Assembly: GCA_013178045.1 (NCBI GenBank)
Contig: JABLXP010000004.1
Coordinates: 1-64,000 of the forward strand
Source of the DNA: Bacillota bacterium
Lineage (GTDB): Bacteria; Bacillota; Ch66
Direction: 5' to 3'
Length of the DNA: 64,000 bases
Shown: piece after piece, positions 37,463 to 46,341 of the stretch
Layout of the letters: every line of letters starts with the position of its first letter
Numbering within the stretch: position 1 is the first letter of the stretch
Program-made: the position numbers and the translations under genes
The notes under the pieces: model-generated
What the model was told of the DNA's origin: nothing
The model's input: only the letters and a program-made list of their open reading frames with translations
Database searches by the model: none

Positions 37463-38341
37463 ATGATGATGATTAAGAGAATCGGTTTTTTAGGTCCAGC
37501 GGGCACGTTTTCTCACGAGGCGACAGAACAATACTTATTGACCAGTTTATCGTCCAGTAACCATGCTGGTATACGTTTGCTTGATTACCCAACAATCCCC
37601 AGTTTGGTGGCGGCGATTGGTGACCGAACTCTGGATGAGGCCGTGCTGCCCGTGGAGAACTCCTGGGAAGGGACGGTCAATCTCGCCCTCGACAGCCTGG
37701 CAGCTGAAGTAAACACCTGGATCAAAGCCGAGGTAATCGTCCCCGTGCATCACCATCTTCTGGCCGGGGAACCGATTGCGGTTACCGATATTGTTAAAGT
37801 TGTTTCCCATCCCCAGGCGCTGGCGCAGTGCCGGCGGTTTCTCGCCCAGCATCTACCCCATGCTGACTGGGTGTCAGCCAATAGTACGGCCGAAGCGGCG
37901 AAGCTAGTGACTGGTAAACGTGGTTGGGCGGCAATCGGGTCAAAACGAGCGGCTGAATTTCACCACCTGTTGATAATTGCATCAAATATTCAGGACTGTG
38001 ACGTGAATGAAACCAGGTTTGTTGTGTTGGCTCAGTCTGACAGTGAGTTCACCGGTAATGATAAAACTTCGCTACTTTTTTCCGCGGCGCACCGTCCTGG
38101 TTCCCTTTATGAGATCTTAGCCGAATTTGCCCGCCGTGGGATCAACCTCTGCAAGATCGAATCACGCCCGGCAAAGCGGAGATTAGGAGAATACGTCTTT
38201 TTTGTCGACGTTGAGGGGCACCGGGTTGAGCCGGCGGTAGCTGAGGCCATTGAGGCGATCCGAGCGCGGACGGGTTTTTTGCGGGTCTTAGGCTCATATC
38301 CTCGGTTTGGCGGCTCAGGGCCGTCAGATCCCATTGATTAA
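37463..38341 (+). CDS. pheA: Prephenate dehydratase
   Basis: The 292-residue enzyme converts prephenate to phenylpyruvate for phenylalanine synthesis. The N-terminal domain starts IKRIGFLGPAGTFSHEA and ends with the catalytic NETRFVVLA; the C-terminal ACT domain shows AHRPGSLYEIL and CKIESRPAKRRLGEYVFFVD, with the ESRP motif of Phe feedback sites. No chorismate mutase domain is fused. Three ATG codons run in tandem; 37463 is the first, 37469 is possible. It shares the aroF transcript. Confidence 0.95.
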   Translation: MMMIKRIGFLGPAGTFSHEATEQYLLTSLSSSNHAGIRLLDYPTIPSLVAAIGDRTLDEAVLPVENSWEGTVNLALDSLAAEVNTWIKAEVIVPVHHHLLAGEPIAVTDIVKVVSHPQALAQCRRFLAQHLPHADWVSANSTAEAAKLVTGKRGWAAIGSKRAAEFHHLLIIASNIQDCDVNETRFVVLAQSDSEFTGNDKTSLLFSAAHRPGSLYEILAEFARRGINLCKIESRPAKRRLGEYVFFVDVEGHRVEPAVAEAIEAIRARTGFLRVLGSYPRFGGSGPSDPID

Positions 38342-38362
38342 CCCGGGGCTTAACCCCGGGTT
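38340..38362 (+). terminator. GC-rich hairpin at the pheA stop codon
   Basis: AACCCGGGG and CCCCGGGTT form a 9-bp stem with a 5-base loop, but G residues rather than T follow. It could be a weak or Rho-type end or an mRNA-stabilising hairpin. Confidence 0.5.
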
Positions 38363-38740
38363 GGGGAGGACGATAGTGGCTTGGTCTATCTGGCTGAATA
38401 CGATGTTCCAATCTTGAGCACTGCTCTATTTTTTAGCAATAAAAAATATTCAATCTAAGAGTACGTACACACGGTTTTCAGAAACGAGAATTGCTAATTA
38501 TTAATTGTCTTAGCCAATTATAACTGGCATATATTTTGCGTAAGGTGCGTAAGTGATCTAAAAAATTTGTATTAACAGGAGGTGATGAATATTATATAAT
38601 TCAAATATAAACTGTTTACAAAATTAAAGGTAAAAAAAGGGTGAACGACTCAGACCAAACTTTGGCTTGATACTCTGTCGTGTTTTTCGCTGTAAATATT
38701 ATCCCCAAACCACACAAAATGTAAATATGCGTATTACAAG
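38363..38740. other. Non-coding AT-rich region before the thi operon
   Basis: No gene is supported. An AGGAGGTGATG at 38578-38588 leads only to a 4-codon frame. An imperfect hairpin at about 38645-38683 (ACGAC...GTCGT with an inner CCAAA/TTTGG) is followed by GTTTTT and may be a terminator of an unseen transcript. The promoter of the TPP riboswitch should lie at its right end, but no clear hexamers are seen. Confidence 0.4.
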
Positions 38741-38822
38741 CTAGGGGTGCCGTAAGGCTGAGAGAGAGTTATCTCAACCCTTTGAACCTGATATGGGTAA
38801 TACCATCGGAGGGAAGCAGAAA
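38741..38822 (+). promoter_or_regulatory. TPP riboswitch (THI element), intact
   Basis: The aptamer contains CTAGGGGTGC, GGCTGAGAG, ACCCTTTGAACCTGATAT, GGGTAATACCATCGG and AGGGAAGCAG, the conserved elements of both the pyrimidine and the pyrophosphate arms. It controls the thiSGHFE genes. Confidence 0.95.
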
Positions 38823-38850
38823 AGGATAAATGTTGCGCAGTTTTGTCGTC

Positions 38851-38877
38851 AGCTTACCCCCGGGGTAAGCTTTTTTG
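38851..38877 (+). terminator. Terminator of the TPP riboswitch
   Basis: AGCTTACCCC pairs with GGGGTAAGCT with a minimal loop, followed by six T. It is the expression platform. Confidence 0.9.
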
Positions 38878-38878
38878 T

Positions 38879-38980
38879 CGTCTAGGAAACTATGCTTTAA
38901 CTCTTGCTGTGGATAAGCTTCCTAGACGCTCGAACAAGAAAATCGACAACCAAGTATAGTCGACGAGGTTGATTTTCTTG
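38879..38980. repeat. Two consecutive inverted repeats between riboswitch and thiS
   Basis: CGTCTAGGAA at 38879-38888 is perfectly repeated inverted at 38919-38928. CAAGAAAATCGACAACC at 38935-38951 pairs with GGTTGATTTTCTTG at 38967-38980 with a three-base bulge. Neither is followed by a T run. They could be mRNA hairpins in the long thiS leader or the ends of a small lost element. Confidence 0.7.
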
Positions 38981-39086
38981 CTAGGACTGATTGAGGTTTG
39001 ATTTTGGCTCAAACCCGCGGGGATAGTTGAGGTTGATTATTATTTTATTATTTTTATTTTTTATTATTTTAAAGAGGTGGTGTCAT

Positions 39087-39287
39087 TTGAAAATTACCCT
39101 CAACGGGAAGGAAGAAGTTATTAATGAAGGGACTAGCATAGCTGCTTTGATTGCGCTTAAAGGGCTTAATCCCGAGACGGTAATTGTGGAGTACAACTTT
39201 AACCTGGTCAAGAAGGAAACCTGGGCCGGGATCGTGCTTAAGGAAAACGACCGGCTGGAGATTTTGCGATTTGTCGGAGGTGGATAA
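39087..39287 (+). CDS. thiS: Sulfur carrier protein ThiS
   Basis: The 66-residue ubiquitin-like protein ends in the required FVGGG, whose terminal Gly-Gly becomes a thiocarboxylate that donates sulfur to the thiazole ring. It begins [15 protein letters not shown]. The start is TTG 39087 after AAAGAGGTGG; the longer upstream frame is AT-rich non-coding DNA. First gene of the thiazole operon. Confidence 0.93.
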   Translation: MKITLNGKEEVINEGTSIAALIALKGLNPETVIVEYNFNLVKKETWAGIVLKENDRLEILRFVGGG

Positions 39288-39291
39288 GCAA

Positions 39292-40062
39292 GTGCAGGAT
39301 GTGTTAACGATCGGCGGACGGGAATTGACCAGCCGCCTGTTTCTGGGTACAGGGAAGTTTGCGGCCAATAAATTGATACCTGAAGTGGTGAAAGCCGCCG
39401 GGGTGCAGGTGGTCACCGTGGCCTTGCGGCGGGTGGACCCGGAATATGAGGAAGAGAATATTGCGGCCTATGTTCCCCGGGATTGTATCTTGATGCCGAA
39501 TACTTCCGGGGCGCGAAACGCTCAGGAAGCAGTCCGCATCGCCAGACTGGCCAGGGCGGCCGGCTGTGGTAACTGGGTAAAAATTGAAGTGATCACCGAT
39601 AACCGGTACCTGCTGCCTGACAATTATGAGACGATCAAAGCCACGGAAATCCTGGCGGCTGAAGGATTCGTGGTCTTGCCTTACATGAGTCCAGACCTGA
39701 TGGTGGCTAAGAAGCTTGTCGAAGCGGGTGCTGCGGCGGTAATGCCTTTGGGGGCCCCGATTGGCAGTAACCGTGGTTTGAAAACGAAGGAATTAGTGAG
39801 AATTTTGATTGAAGAAATTCCCCTCCCCGTTATTGTGGATGCCGGGCTCGGACGACCGTCCGAGGCCGCTGAAGCCATGGAGATGGGCGCGGCGGCGGTC
39901 CTGGTGAACACCGCCATCGCTACGGCCAGGGATCCCATCGCTATGGCCCGGGCCTTTGGCCTGGCGGTTGAGGCTGGACGCCAGGCTTATCTGGCGGGAC
40001 TGGGGGAAACCACTGTTTACGCCAGGGCCTCTTCCCCCCTGACTGGGTTTTTGAGGGATTGA
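39292..40062 (+). CDS. thiG: Thiazole synthase ThiG
   Basis: The 256-residue barrel enzyme builds thiazole phosphate from DXP, dehydroglycine and ThiS thiocarboxylate. It starts [20 protein letters not shown] and contains the Schiff-base Lys region [29 protein letters not shown] and [22 protein letters not shown] 39292 follows GGAGGTGG, which itself lies in the end of thiS, so the two are coupled. Confidence 0.96.
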   Translation: MQDVLTIGGRELTSRLFLGTGKFAANKLIPEVVKAAGVQVVTVALRRVDPEYEEENIAAYVPRDCILMPNTSGARNAQEAVRIARLARAAGCGNWVKIEVITDNRYLLPDNYETIKATEILAAEGFVVLPYMSPDLMVAKKLVEAGAAAVMPLGAPIGSNRGLKTKELVRILIEEIPLPVIVDAGLGRPSEAAEAMEMGAAAVLVNTAIATARDPIAMARAFGLAVEAGRQAYLAGLGETTVYARASSPLTGFLRD

Positions 40063-40070
40063 GGAAAGGG

Positions 40071-41180
40071 ATGGGAAAGATGAGTTTTTATGAGGAACGT
40101 CAGCGGTACAATCACTTTGATTTTGAAAGCTATTTTGAACAAATCACTGATGCCGATATTGAAAAGATTATTGGCAAAAGCCGGCTGACCGAGTGGGACT
40201 ACCTGGCCCTGCTTTCGCCTAGGGCGGAAAAATACCTGGAGGAAATGGCCCAGAAGGCGCACCGTCTTACTGTTCAGCATTTTGGGCGGGTGATTCTCCT
40301 GTATACCCCGTTGTACCTGGCCAATTACTGCATCAACCGGTGTGTTTACTGTGGATTCCAGGTGCTTAACAACATCGAACGGAAAAAACTAAACCTGACG
40401 GAGTTGGCCCGGGAAGCAGAAATTATTGCGGCGACCGGGTTAAAGCACATTCTCATTCTTACTGGTGAATCCCGACGGGAGTCACCAGTGTCATATCTTC
40501 GGGCGTGTGTTGACGTATTAAGGAAATACTTTACTTCGATCAGTATCGAGGTCTACCCTCTGCAGGAAGAGGAGTATGCCGAGCTCATTTCCGCCGGCGT
40601 CGACGGATTAACCATCTACCAGGAGGTCTATGACGAGGAGGTCTATGCCCAATTGCACCCGGCCGGTCCAAAACGGAACTATCGTTTTCGGCTGGAAGCT
40701 CCTGAACGGGCCTGTCGGGCCGGGATGAGAGCGGTAAACGTCGGAGCCCTGCTGGGGCTGAATTCCTGGCGGACCGAAGCATTTTTTACGGGGTTGCATG
40801 CCAATTATCTCCAGAACACTTTCCCAGAAATCGAAGTCAGTATTTCACCACCCCGGCTACGCCCTAGCCCGGGCGGTTTCCAGCCCCGGGTTGAAGTAAG
40901 CGATAAAAACCTGGTTCAGTACATACTGGCATTCAGGCTCTTTATGCCCAGGGGGGGAATCACCATTTCGACCAGAGAACGGGCCGAATTACGGGATCAC
41001 CTGGTCAGGTTGGGCGTAACCAAAATGTCGGCTGGTTCCTGTACGGCGGTGGGGGGCCGGTCTGGCCATGACTCTACCGGTCAGTTTGAGATATCCGATG
41101 AACGCAACGTCCCCGAGATCGCCCGGATGATCTATGCTCAAGGCTATCAGCCGGTATATAAAGACTGGCAGGTGTTGTGA
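40071..41180 (+). CDS. thiH: 2-iminoacetate synthase ThiH
   Basis: The 369-residue radical SAM enzyme cleaves tyrosine to give dehydroglycine for ThiG, an oxygen-sensitive route typical of anaerobes. The cluster motif is [10 protein letters not shown] near residue 86, and [13 protein letters not shown] lies near the C-terminus. ATG 40071 has GAGG six bases upstream; ATG 40080 is also possible. Confidence 0.94.
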   Translation: MGKMSFYEERQRYNHFDFESYFEQITDADIEKIIGKSRLTEWDYLALLSPRAEKYLEEMAQKAHRLTVQHFGRVILLYTPLYLANYCINRCVYCGFQVLNNIERKKLNLTELAREAEIIAATGLKHILILTGESRRESPVSYLRACVDVLRKYFTSISIEVYPLQEEEYAELISAGVDGLTIYQEVYDEEVYAQLHPAGPKRNYRFRLEAPERACRAGMRAVNVGALLGLNSWRTEAFFTGLHANYLQNTFPEIEVSISPPRLRPSPGGFQPRVEVSDKNLVQYILAFRLFMPRGGITISTRERAELRDHLVRLGVTKMSAGSCTAVGGRSGHDSTGQFEISDERNVPEIARMIYAQGYQPVYKDWQVL

Positions 41181-41830
41181 TGATAACCAATCTGAATGAT
41201 TTTGAAAAAGCGCTGGCCGAAATCCTGGGGCAGGCCAACCTGAGGAAAATTCAACAGGTGCGGGTTGGTATCGCTGGGGCGGGGGGACTGGGTTCCAACT
41301 GTGCTCTGTTTTTAGTAAGGAGTGGCTTTAGGCGATTCAGACTCGTTGATTTCGATGTCGTCGAATACAGCAACTTGAACCGCCAGTTTTACTTTGCAGC
41401 CCAGGTCGGGCGCAGGAAGGTGGAAGCCCTGAAAGAAAACCTGTTGTTGATCAATTCCAACCTGGTCATCGAGGCTTTGCCGGTGAAGATCGAGCCGGCA
41501 AACGTAAAAAATTTATTTGCTGATTGTGACGTGGTCGTCGAAGCCTTGGACCGGCCGGAATATAAAAAAATGGTGGTAGAGACCTACCTCAATGCGGGCC
41601 CGCTGCTGGTGGCGGCCTCCGGTCTGGCTGGGTGGGGCAGAAGCGATAACATTAAAGTTCACCAGCTTAAAGACAAATTTTACCTAATCGGAGACCTGGT
41701 CTCAGAGGCCGGTCCGACCTGTCCCGCTTTAGCCCCGGGTGTTAACGTGGCCGCGGCAAAGCAGGCCGATGTGATTTTGAATCATTTCTTGGTGAAAGAT
41801 ATTATTCAGGAGGACGACCATGACTATTAA
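41180..41830 (+). CDS. thiF: ThiS adenylyltransferase ThiF
   Basis: The 216-residue E1-like enzyme activates the ThiS C-terminus. The nucleotide loop is GIAGAGGLGSNCALFLVRSG, with DVVEYSNLNRQF following. It is the short form without the C-terminal zinc cysteines of E. coli ThiF. The start overlaps the thiH stop (GTGATG); ATG 41180 is preferred to GTG 41177. Confidence 0.93.
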   Translation: MITNLNDFEKALAEILGQANLRKIQQVRVGIAGAGGLGSNCALFLVRSGFRRFRLVDFDVVEYSNLNRQFYFAAQVGRRKVEALKENLLLINSNLVIEALPVKIEPANVKNLFADCDVVVEALDRPEYKKMVVETYLNAGPLLVAASGLAGWGRSDNIKVHQLKDKFYLIGDLVSEAGPTCPALAPGVNVAAAKQADVILNHFLVKDIIQEDDHDY

Positions 41831-42476
41831 AAAAAATTTGGCCAACTTGCTGGAAGCGGACATTTACGGGATAACGGCGGAGGAATATTCGCGGGGCAGA
41901 AGCAACCTCGACGTGGTTGCCCAGATGATTGCTGCCGGAATCAAGGTGATTCAATACCGAGAGAAGGATAAGCAGATGCGGCAAAAATACGAGGAGTGTC
42001 TAAAAATCAGGGAGATGACCAGACAGGCGGGGGTCACCTTGATTGTTAACGACCATGTCGACCTGGCTCTGCTGGTGGATGCCGATGGAATTCACCTGGG
42101 TCAGGACGATTTACCGCCGGAAAAGGTCCGAGAACTGGTGGGGGAAAACATGATTATCGGTCTTTCTACCCATTCTCCTACTCAGGCTGAAGCCGCTTTG
42201 AAATCAGGAGTAGTAGATTATATCGGGGTCGGGCCCATTTTTGCGACGAGCACCAAGAAAGATGTTTGCGCGCCGGTGGGCCTGGAGTACCTGGACTATG
42301 TGGTGAAGAACATTGACCTGCCCTTTGTGGCCATCGGGGGAATCAAGGAGCATAACCTCGCTGAAGTGAGTGGCCGGGGAGCCAGATGTATTGCACTGGT
42401 AACAGAAATAGTCGGAGCCGAGGATATTGTGGCCAAAGTACACAGTTTGAGGAGAAAACTCGGCCAGAAGACCTGA
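41820..42476 (+). CDS. thiE: Thiamine phosphate synthase ThiE
   Basis: The 218-residue barrel protein joins thiazole phosphate and HMP pyrophosphate. Key motifs are VIQYREKDK, LIVNDHVDLALLVDADGIHLGQDDL, IGVGPIFATSTK and FVAIGGIKEHN. The ATG overlaps thiF by 11 bases. It closes the thiazole operon; the HMP gene thiC is about 5.5 kb away with its own leader. Confidence 0.95.
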   Translation: MTIKKNLANLLEADIYGITAEEYSRGRSNLDVVAQMIAAGIKVIQYREKDKQMRQKYEECLKIREMTRQAGVTLIVNDHVDLALLVDADGIHLGQDDLPPEKVRELVGENMIIGLSTHSPTQAEAALKSGVVDYIGVGPIFATSTKKDVCAPVGLEYLDYVVKNIDLPFVAIGGIKEHNLAEVSGRGARCIALVTEIVGAEDIVAKVHSLRRKLGQKT

Positions 42477-42553
42477 GAGAAAGGTGGTATGGATTGGCAG
42501 TAACTCAGGTTTGTAGCTAGAGGATCGGATGAACATATTTCGGAGGTGATAAA

Positions 42554-43249
42554 GTGGGAGAGTTGTTCGATTCGATCGCCCAGCGCTATGACTCCTGGTA
42601 TCGGACAGAGCTGGGTAGTTTAGTACACCAGCTTGAAAAAGAAGTAGTGTATGACTTATTGGTGCCCAAGCCGGGCGAAAGAGTGTTAGACCTGGGCTGC
42701 GGTACTGGCAATTATACCATCGAATTAGCTCAAATGGGCTTGGAGGTGACTGGCCTCGACATCTCAAGCAAGATGCTTGCCATCGCCAAAGAGAAAGCCG
42801 CTTGCTTAGGTTTACCGATCAATTTTATAGAAGGGGATATTACTGGCATTGACCTGCCATCTGCACAGTTTGATAAAGTCGTCTCGGTAACCGCGTTAGA
42901 GTTTTTCCCGGAACCAGCAACTGCCTTGGCAAAAGTATACAACCTGTTAAAACCAGGTGGCAAAATGGTGATTGGGGTGATCGGAGCCCGGAGTTTCTGG
43001 AGCGACTATTACCTGAAACGAGCCAAGCAAGATCCCCATTCTGTATTTAACCGGGCCACTTTTTACACCGGCCAGGAGTTGTTGGCTCTTTTCCCATATG
43101 GTAAGAGAACATATCGAGGGTGTCTTTATTTTCCCCCTGATTTATCCCCTTTTTCGCGGGAAAAAACGCTGACCATGGAAAACGATCGAGAAATTAAAGA
43201 AAAAATTGCCCCGGGATTTGTTTGCGGATTGTGGGTGAAAATTTCATGA
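42554..43249 (+). CDS. Class I SAM-dependent methyltransferase
   Basis: The 231-residue protein has the SAM-binding motif VLDLGCGTGNYTIELA near residue 45, then LEVTGLDISSKML and LLKPGGKMVIGVIG. It is of the Methyltransf_11/UbiE-like type. The substrate is not known. GTG 42554 follows CGGAGGTG. It is 77 bases after thiE and may be cotranscribed, but no thiamine role is known for it. Confidence 0.88.
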   Translation: MGELFDSIAQRYDSWYRTELGSLVHQLEKEVVYDLLVPKPGERVLDLGCGTGNYTIELAQMGLEVTGLDISSKMLAIAKEKAACLGLPINFIEGDITGIDLPSAQFDKVVSVTALEFFPEPATALAKVYNLLKPGGKMVIGVIGARSFWSDYYLKRAKQDPHSVFNRATFYTGQELLALFPYGKRTYRGCLYFPPDLSPFSREKTLTMENDREIKEKIAPGFVCGLWVKIS

Positions 43250-43297
43250 ATGCTAATTATGCCCCACAATTGGTCAATAAACATGATTAAAGTTTTA

Positions 43298-43334
43298 ATC
43301 CCGTACCACTTGGGTAGTGATACGGGATCTTTAT
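43298..43334. terminator. Hairpin between the methyltransferase and moaD-like genes
   Basis: ATCCCGTA at 43298-43305 pairs with TACGGGAT at 43321-43328, followed by CTTTATAA. It lies between convergent genes. Confidence 0.6.
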
Positions 43335-43339
43335 AACCA

Positions 43340-43561
43340 TTATCCCCCGGCTAGCATTGGGAAAACAAAGATTTCTTGATTGTCGTAGAACGTGACTTCT
43401 GATTCAAGGATCAAATTACCGCCGGTGGCGAAATATATGGCCTTTACTCCTAATTTTTGTACGACTTTTTCTTTTAATTCTATAAATCTGCTGGTGGTTA
43501 ACTCTATCTCTTCTTGCGGCCGGTTGAAGACAGAAGCGTAAGTAACCTTAACTTTAATCAT
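43340..43561 (-). CDS. MoaD/ThiS-family sulfur carrier
   Basis: The 73-residue beta-grasp protein ends in FPMLAGG, giving the Gly-Gly tail that is thiocarboxylated in MoaD and ThiS. It overlaps the AOR gene by eight bases, so it is probably a dedicated carrier for the tungsten or molybdenum pterin cofactor of that enzyme rather than for thiamine. Confidence 0.85.
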   Translation of the reverse strand: MIKVKVTYASVFNRPQEEIELTTSRFIELKEKVVQKLGVKAIYFATGGNLILESEVTFYDNQEIFVFPMLAGG

Positions 43562-45347
43562 CCGCCAGTAACCTCGCCAGAAGTTCCTGGGAAATGGTGC
43601 CGTCCGGGTTCCAGCCCCGGAGCTGGTAAAATTCCGGGAGATACTTTTCTATATCCAGCACGTGGCCGTAAGCTCCTCCTTCCGTAAGAGGTTTTCTCAC
43701 GTGGCCGGACAAACGGTCATCGGCCGGGCTGCTGCCCAGGTTAAAGGAAATCGCTCGTTTGATGGTTAAGGAGTTGTTGGCAGCGGCCAGGACTTTTTCT
43801 GGGCTCCAGGGTACACCGGTAATAACAGATAAGGCGCCGATGACTGTTTTCAATGAGGTAAAGGTGAAGTTACACTTGACCAGGCAATTGTCAAGCTCCC
43901 GTAAACTCTGGTGATTGGCCACCTGCGCTACCCGACCGTCGAGGTTCTCGCGTGGGCCAGGCTCGATACCTAGATCTTTATCCTTTAACAGTCCCAAATC
44001 CACTTCGAAGAAATCGCCGCGTTGATGACACGCTCCGCGGGGGCAGGTGGCATATGACAGCGCCTGTCCGACAAAAGCCCGGGGCTCATGCATGGGGATT
44101 TCCAGCCGGCGCACGGCGGCGGCATAATCCGGGGATAGACCAAGTTCCTGTAGGGTTCTAATGGTCCCCTGACCAATTAACCGGCCAATGCCACGGTTTT
44201 CGCCCGTGAGCGTCAAGGCCTCGAGAATACCTTCCCGGTTGCCAAAATCAGGAACCTCGGCCATTATTTCGGCCGGCAGGAGTTTTTCCTCTTTTAGATA
44301 CATAAGGAGGGCCAGGGTGACGCCGGCGGAAATGGTATCAAAGCCGTAGCGGTTGGCCAGGTCGTTGGCTTCGATAATGGTATCCAGATCCAGGTTTTGC
44401 ACAAGTGGTCCAAACGCGACCGCGGTTTCATATTCAGGGCCATCGACTTTCCTGCCTTTGAAGCTAATCTCCCGTCCGCAAGCAATTGGGCAGCCCCAGC
44501 AGGCGCGGGCGTGCACTGAATATTCTTCCCGAAACTTTCTCCCGTTTAATCGGTCGATCGGAAATATCCCCTGGGTAAAATATTTCACCGGGACATCCCC
44601 GAAATGATAACCAATGTCAAGGTAACCCAGGGTACCAAATTGGGTAAACAGCTTGGTACTTTTTTGGTAGGCGGCGGTAAGCTCCCGAACCAGGACTTTC
44701 AAGGAATCTTTATCAGCGACCGGAACTTCACCTTTCCCATCCACCACGATTGCTTTTAAGTTTTTGCTTCCCCAAACTGCCCCAAATCCCATACGGCCAG
44801 CCGCCCGCCCGTGGTCGTTGATTACGGCTGCCATTGGGAGCAGATTTTCACCGGCTACCCCGATGCAGGCGATACTGGTGTTATCGCCGTGTATTTGTTT
44901 AAGCTGCTCTTGTGCTGTGTAGGTGTCGAGACCTTTCAAGTTGCTACCCGTTCGGATTTCCACATTCCCGTTTTGGACTAAAAGATAGGTCATTTCTTGG
45001 GCTTTACCCTGGATGATTAAGCCGTCCAGGCCGGCTCTTTTTAAATAGGCCCCGAATCTGCCCCCAGAGGTGGATTCGCCCCAGTAGCCGGTTAAAGGGG
45101 ACCTCTCGCAAACCGCGAAACGGGAAGAGCCCGGTATGGCAGTGCCGGTGATTGGACCCGCCATGACTGCCACGCAGGCTTTTTCTGCCAGTGGCTCGAT
45201 CTCGGGTTTAAGGTCGTCGTAAAGCAACCTTGCTGCCAGACTACTGCCACCGATGAATTTTTCTGCGGCTTTTAACGGTGTGGCTTTGATTTCCACCAAG
45301 CCGCTGGTCAGATCAACGTAAGCGATTTTGCCGGTATAACCGAACAT
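43554..45347 (-). CDS. aor: Aldehyde ferredoxin oxidoreductase
   Basis: The 597-residue enzyme oxidises aldehydes to acids with ferredoxin, using a tungsten-bis-pterin and one 4Fe-4S cluster. The N-terminus MFGYTGKIAYVDLTSG, the pterin-binding GESTSGGRFGAYLKRAGLDG and GFGAVWGSKNLKAI, and the cluster ligands ACWGCPIACGRE near residue 285, with a late NCLVKC, are all present. ATG 45347 follows GAGGGGTG. Two broken alcohol dehydrogenase genes lie upstream on the same strand, pointing to alcohol/aldehyde metabolism. Confidence 0.95.
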   Translation of the reverse strand: MFGYTGKIAYVDLTSGLVEIKATPLKAAEKFIGGSSLAARLLYDDLKPEIEPLAEKACVAVMAGPITGTAIPGSSRFAVCERSPLTGYWGESTSGGRFGAYLKRAGLDGLIIQGKAQEMTYLLVQNGNVEIRTGSNLKGLDTYTAQEQLKQIHGDNTSIACIGVAGENLLPMAAVINDHGRAAGRMGFGAVWGSKNLKAIVVDGKGEVPVADKDSLKVLVRELTAAYQKSTKLFTQFGTLGYLDIGYHFGDVPVKYFTQGIFPIDRLNGRKFREEYSVHARACWGCPIACGREISFKGRKVDGPEYETAVAFGPLVQNLDLDTIIEANDLANRYGFDTISAGVTLALLMYLKEEKLLPAEIMAEVPDFGNREGILEALTLTGENRGIGRLIGQGTIRTLQELGLSPDYAAAVRRLEIPMHEPRAFVGQALSYATCPRGACHQRGDFFEVDLGLLKDKDLGIEPGPRENLDGRVAQVANHQSLRELDNCLVKCNFTFTSLKTVIGALSVITGVPWSPEKVLAAANNSLTIKRAISFNLGSSPADDRLSGHVRKPLTEGGAYGHVLDIEKYLPEFYQLRGWNPDGTISQELLARLLADD

Positions 45348-46145
45348 TATTTCACCCCTCCCATTAGCTGGCCGGTAAATGAAGCCATGATTATTTCTTC
45401 ATAATCCCTGGGCGTAATTGGTACGGGACTTAAAAGCGTGACCGGGTCCATCAGGGCCCAGGAAACCAGTTCCTCAAGAGCTGAAGTAAACGCTTCCCTG
45501 GTTACCTGGGGATAAGCCGAGAATTTGTATTCGAATCCAATTTGTTGATAAAAAGCCAGAAGCGCTGCTAAAAATTCGCTGCTGTCGCGGTAATTAAATG
45601 CTTGGGCCAGTTCCTCTGGTTTAGCGATATGTCTGGCGTAAAACTCGTAAACGTAAGGTAAAAATGCGCCCACGCTTAGGCCATGGTGCAGGTTAAATTT
45701 TTTGCCGATGGTGTGTCCCAGGGCGTGGTCAATTCCCGGAGCGGCATTACTGAAGGCAAGGCCGGCCAGGTTTGCCGCGATCAGCATTTTTTGCCGGGCT
45801 TCTAAATCCCGGCCATCCGCGATCACCCGGGGCAAATACTTAAAAATTAATTTTATGGACTGTAAGGCATAACCGTCAGTATATTCATTGGCCCAGCCGC
45901 TTAAAAAGCCGCCCCTACCGCGTGCGCCAGGGCATCAAAGCCCGTCCACATGGTTAAAACCGGGGGCATCGAGATGGTAAAATTGGGGTCAAGGATAGCG
46001 ATATCGGGCACCAGTTCGGGGTGGGTGACACTCATTTTGTGACCACTATCGTTTGCAAGGCACGGATCCCTGAAGTGCCCGCCATTTTGTAGAGTGTCCG
46101 CACGATTGGAATCTCAAAACCATAACTTTCACGTGCTTTCATCAT
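45347..46145 (-). pseudogene. Iron-containing alcohol dehydrogenase, frameshifted remnant
   Basis: Translation of three minus-strand frames recovers the later two thirds of a group III Fe-ADH. A middle piece reads MSVTHPELVPDIAILDPN and continues to LTMWTGFDALAHAV; a last piece (from about 45910 to 45347) reads NEYTDGYALQSIKLIFKYLPR and includes GIDHALGHTIGKKFNLHHG with iron-ligand His. One missing T in the run at about 45900 and one missing A near 46034 would rejoin the frames. The N-terminal nucleotide-binding part is largely absent; only 37 unrecognised codons precede. The gene is therefore inactive as written. Its stop overlaps the AOR start. Confidence 0.85.
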
Positions 46146-46184
46146 ATCCCCCCCTGATTTCTTCCAACAATTACTTAATTTTCC

Positions 46185-46214
46185 TTTATAGTATTTTTTT
46201 AAGCGGGGAGTCAA
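46185..46214 (-). promoter_or_regulatory. Possible sigma-A promoter before the Fe-ADH remnant and AOR
   Basis: On the minus strand TTGACT (46214-46209) and TATAAA (46190-46185) are 18 bases apart. It could drive the Fe-ADH remnant, AOR and the MoaD-like gene. Confidence 0.6.
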
Positions 46215-46341
46215 TGACAAATATTTCTAAAAATTCATTTATTTTTGCGTTTTTTCTTTTCCTACTGACCCGCGGGGGCAAGATAAAGGGAATTATGTAT
46301 CATTTTAGAACAGTGTTTCATTTTAACTCGAGGATAGGCGA

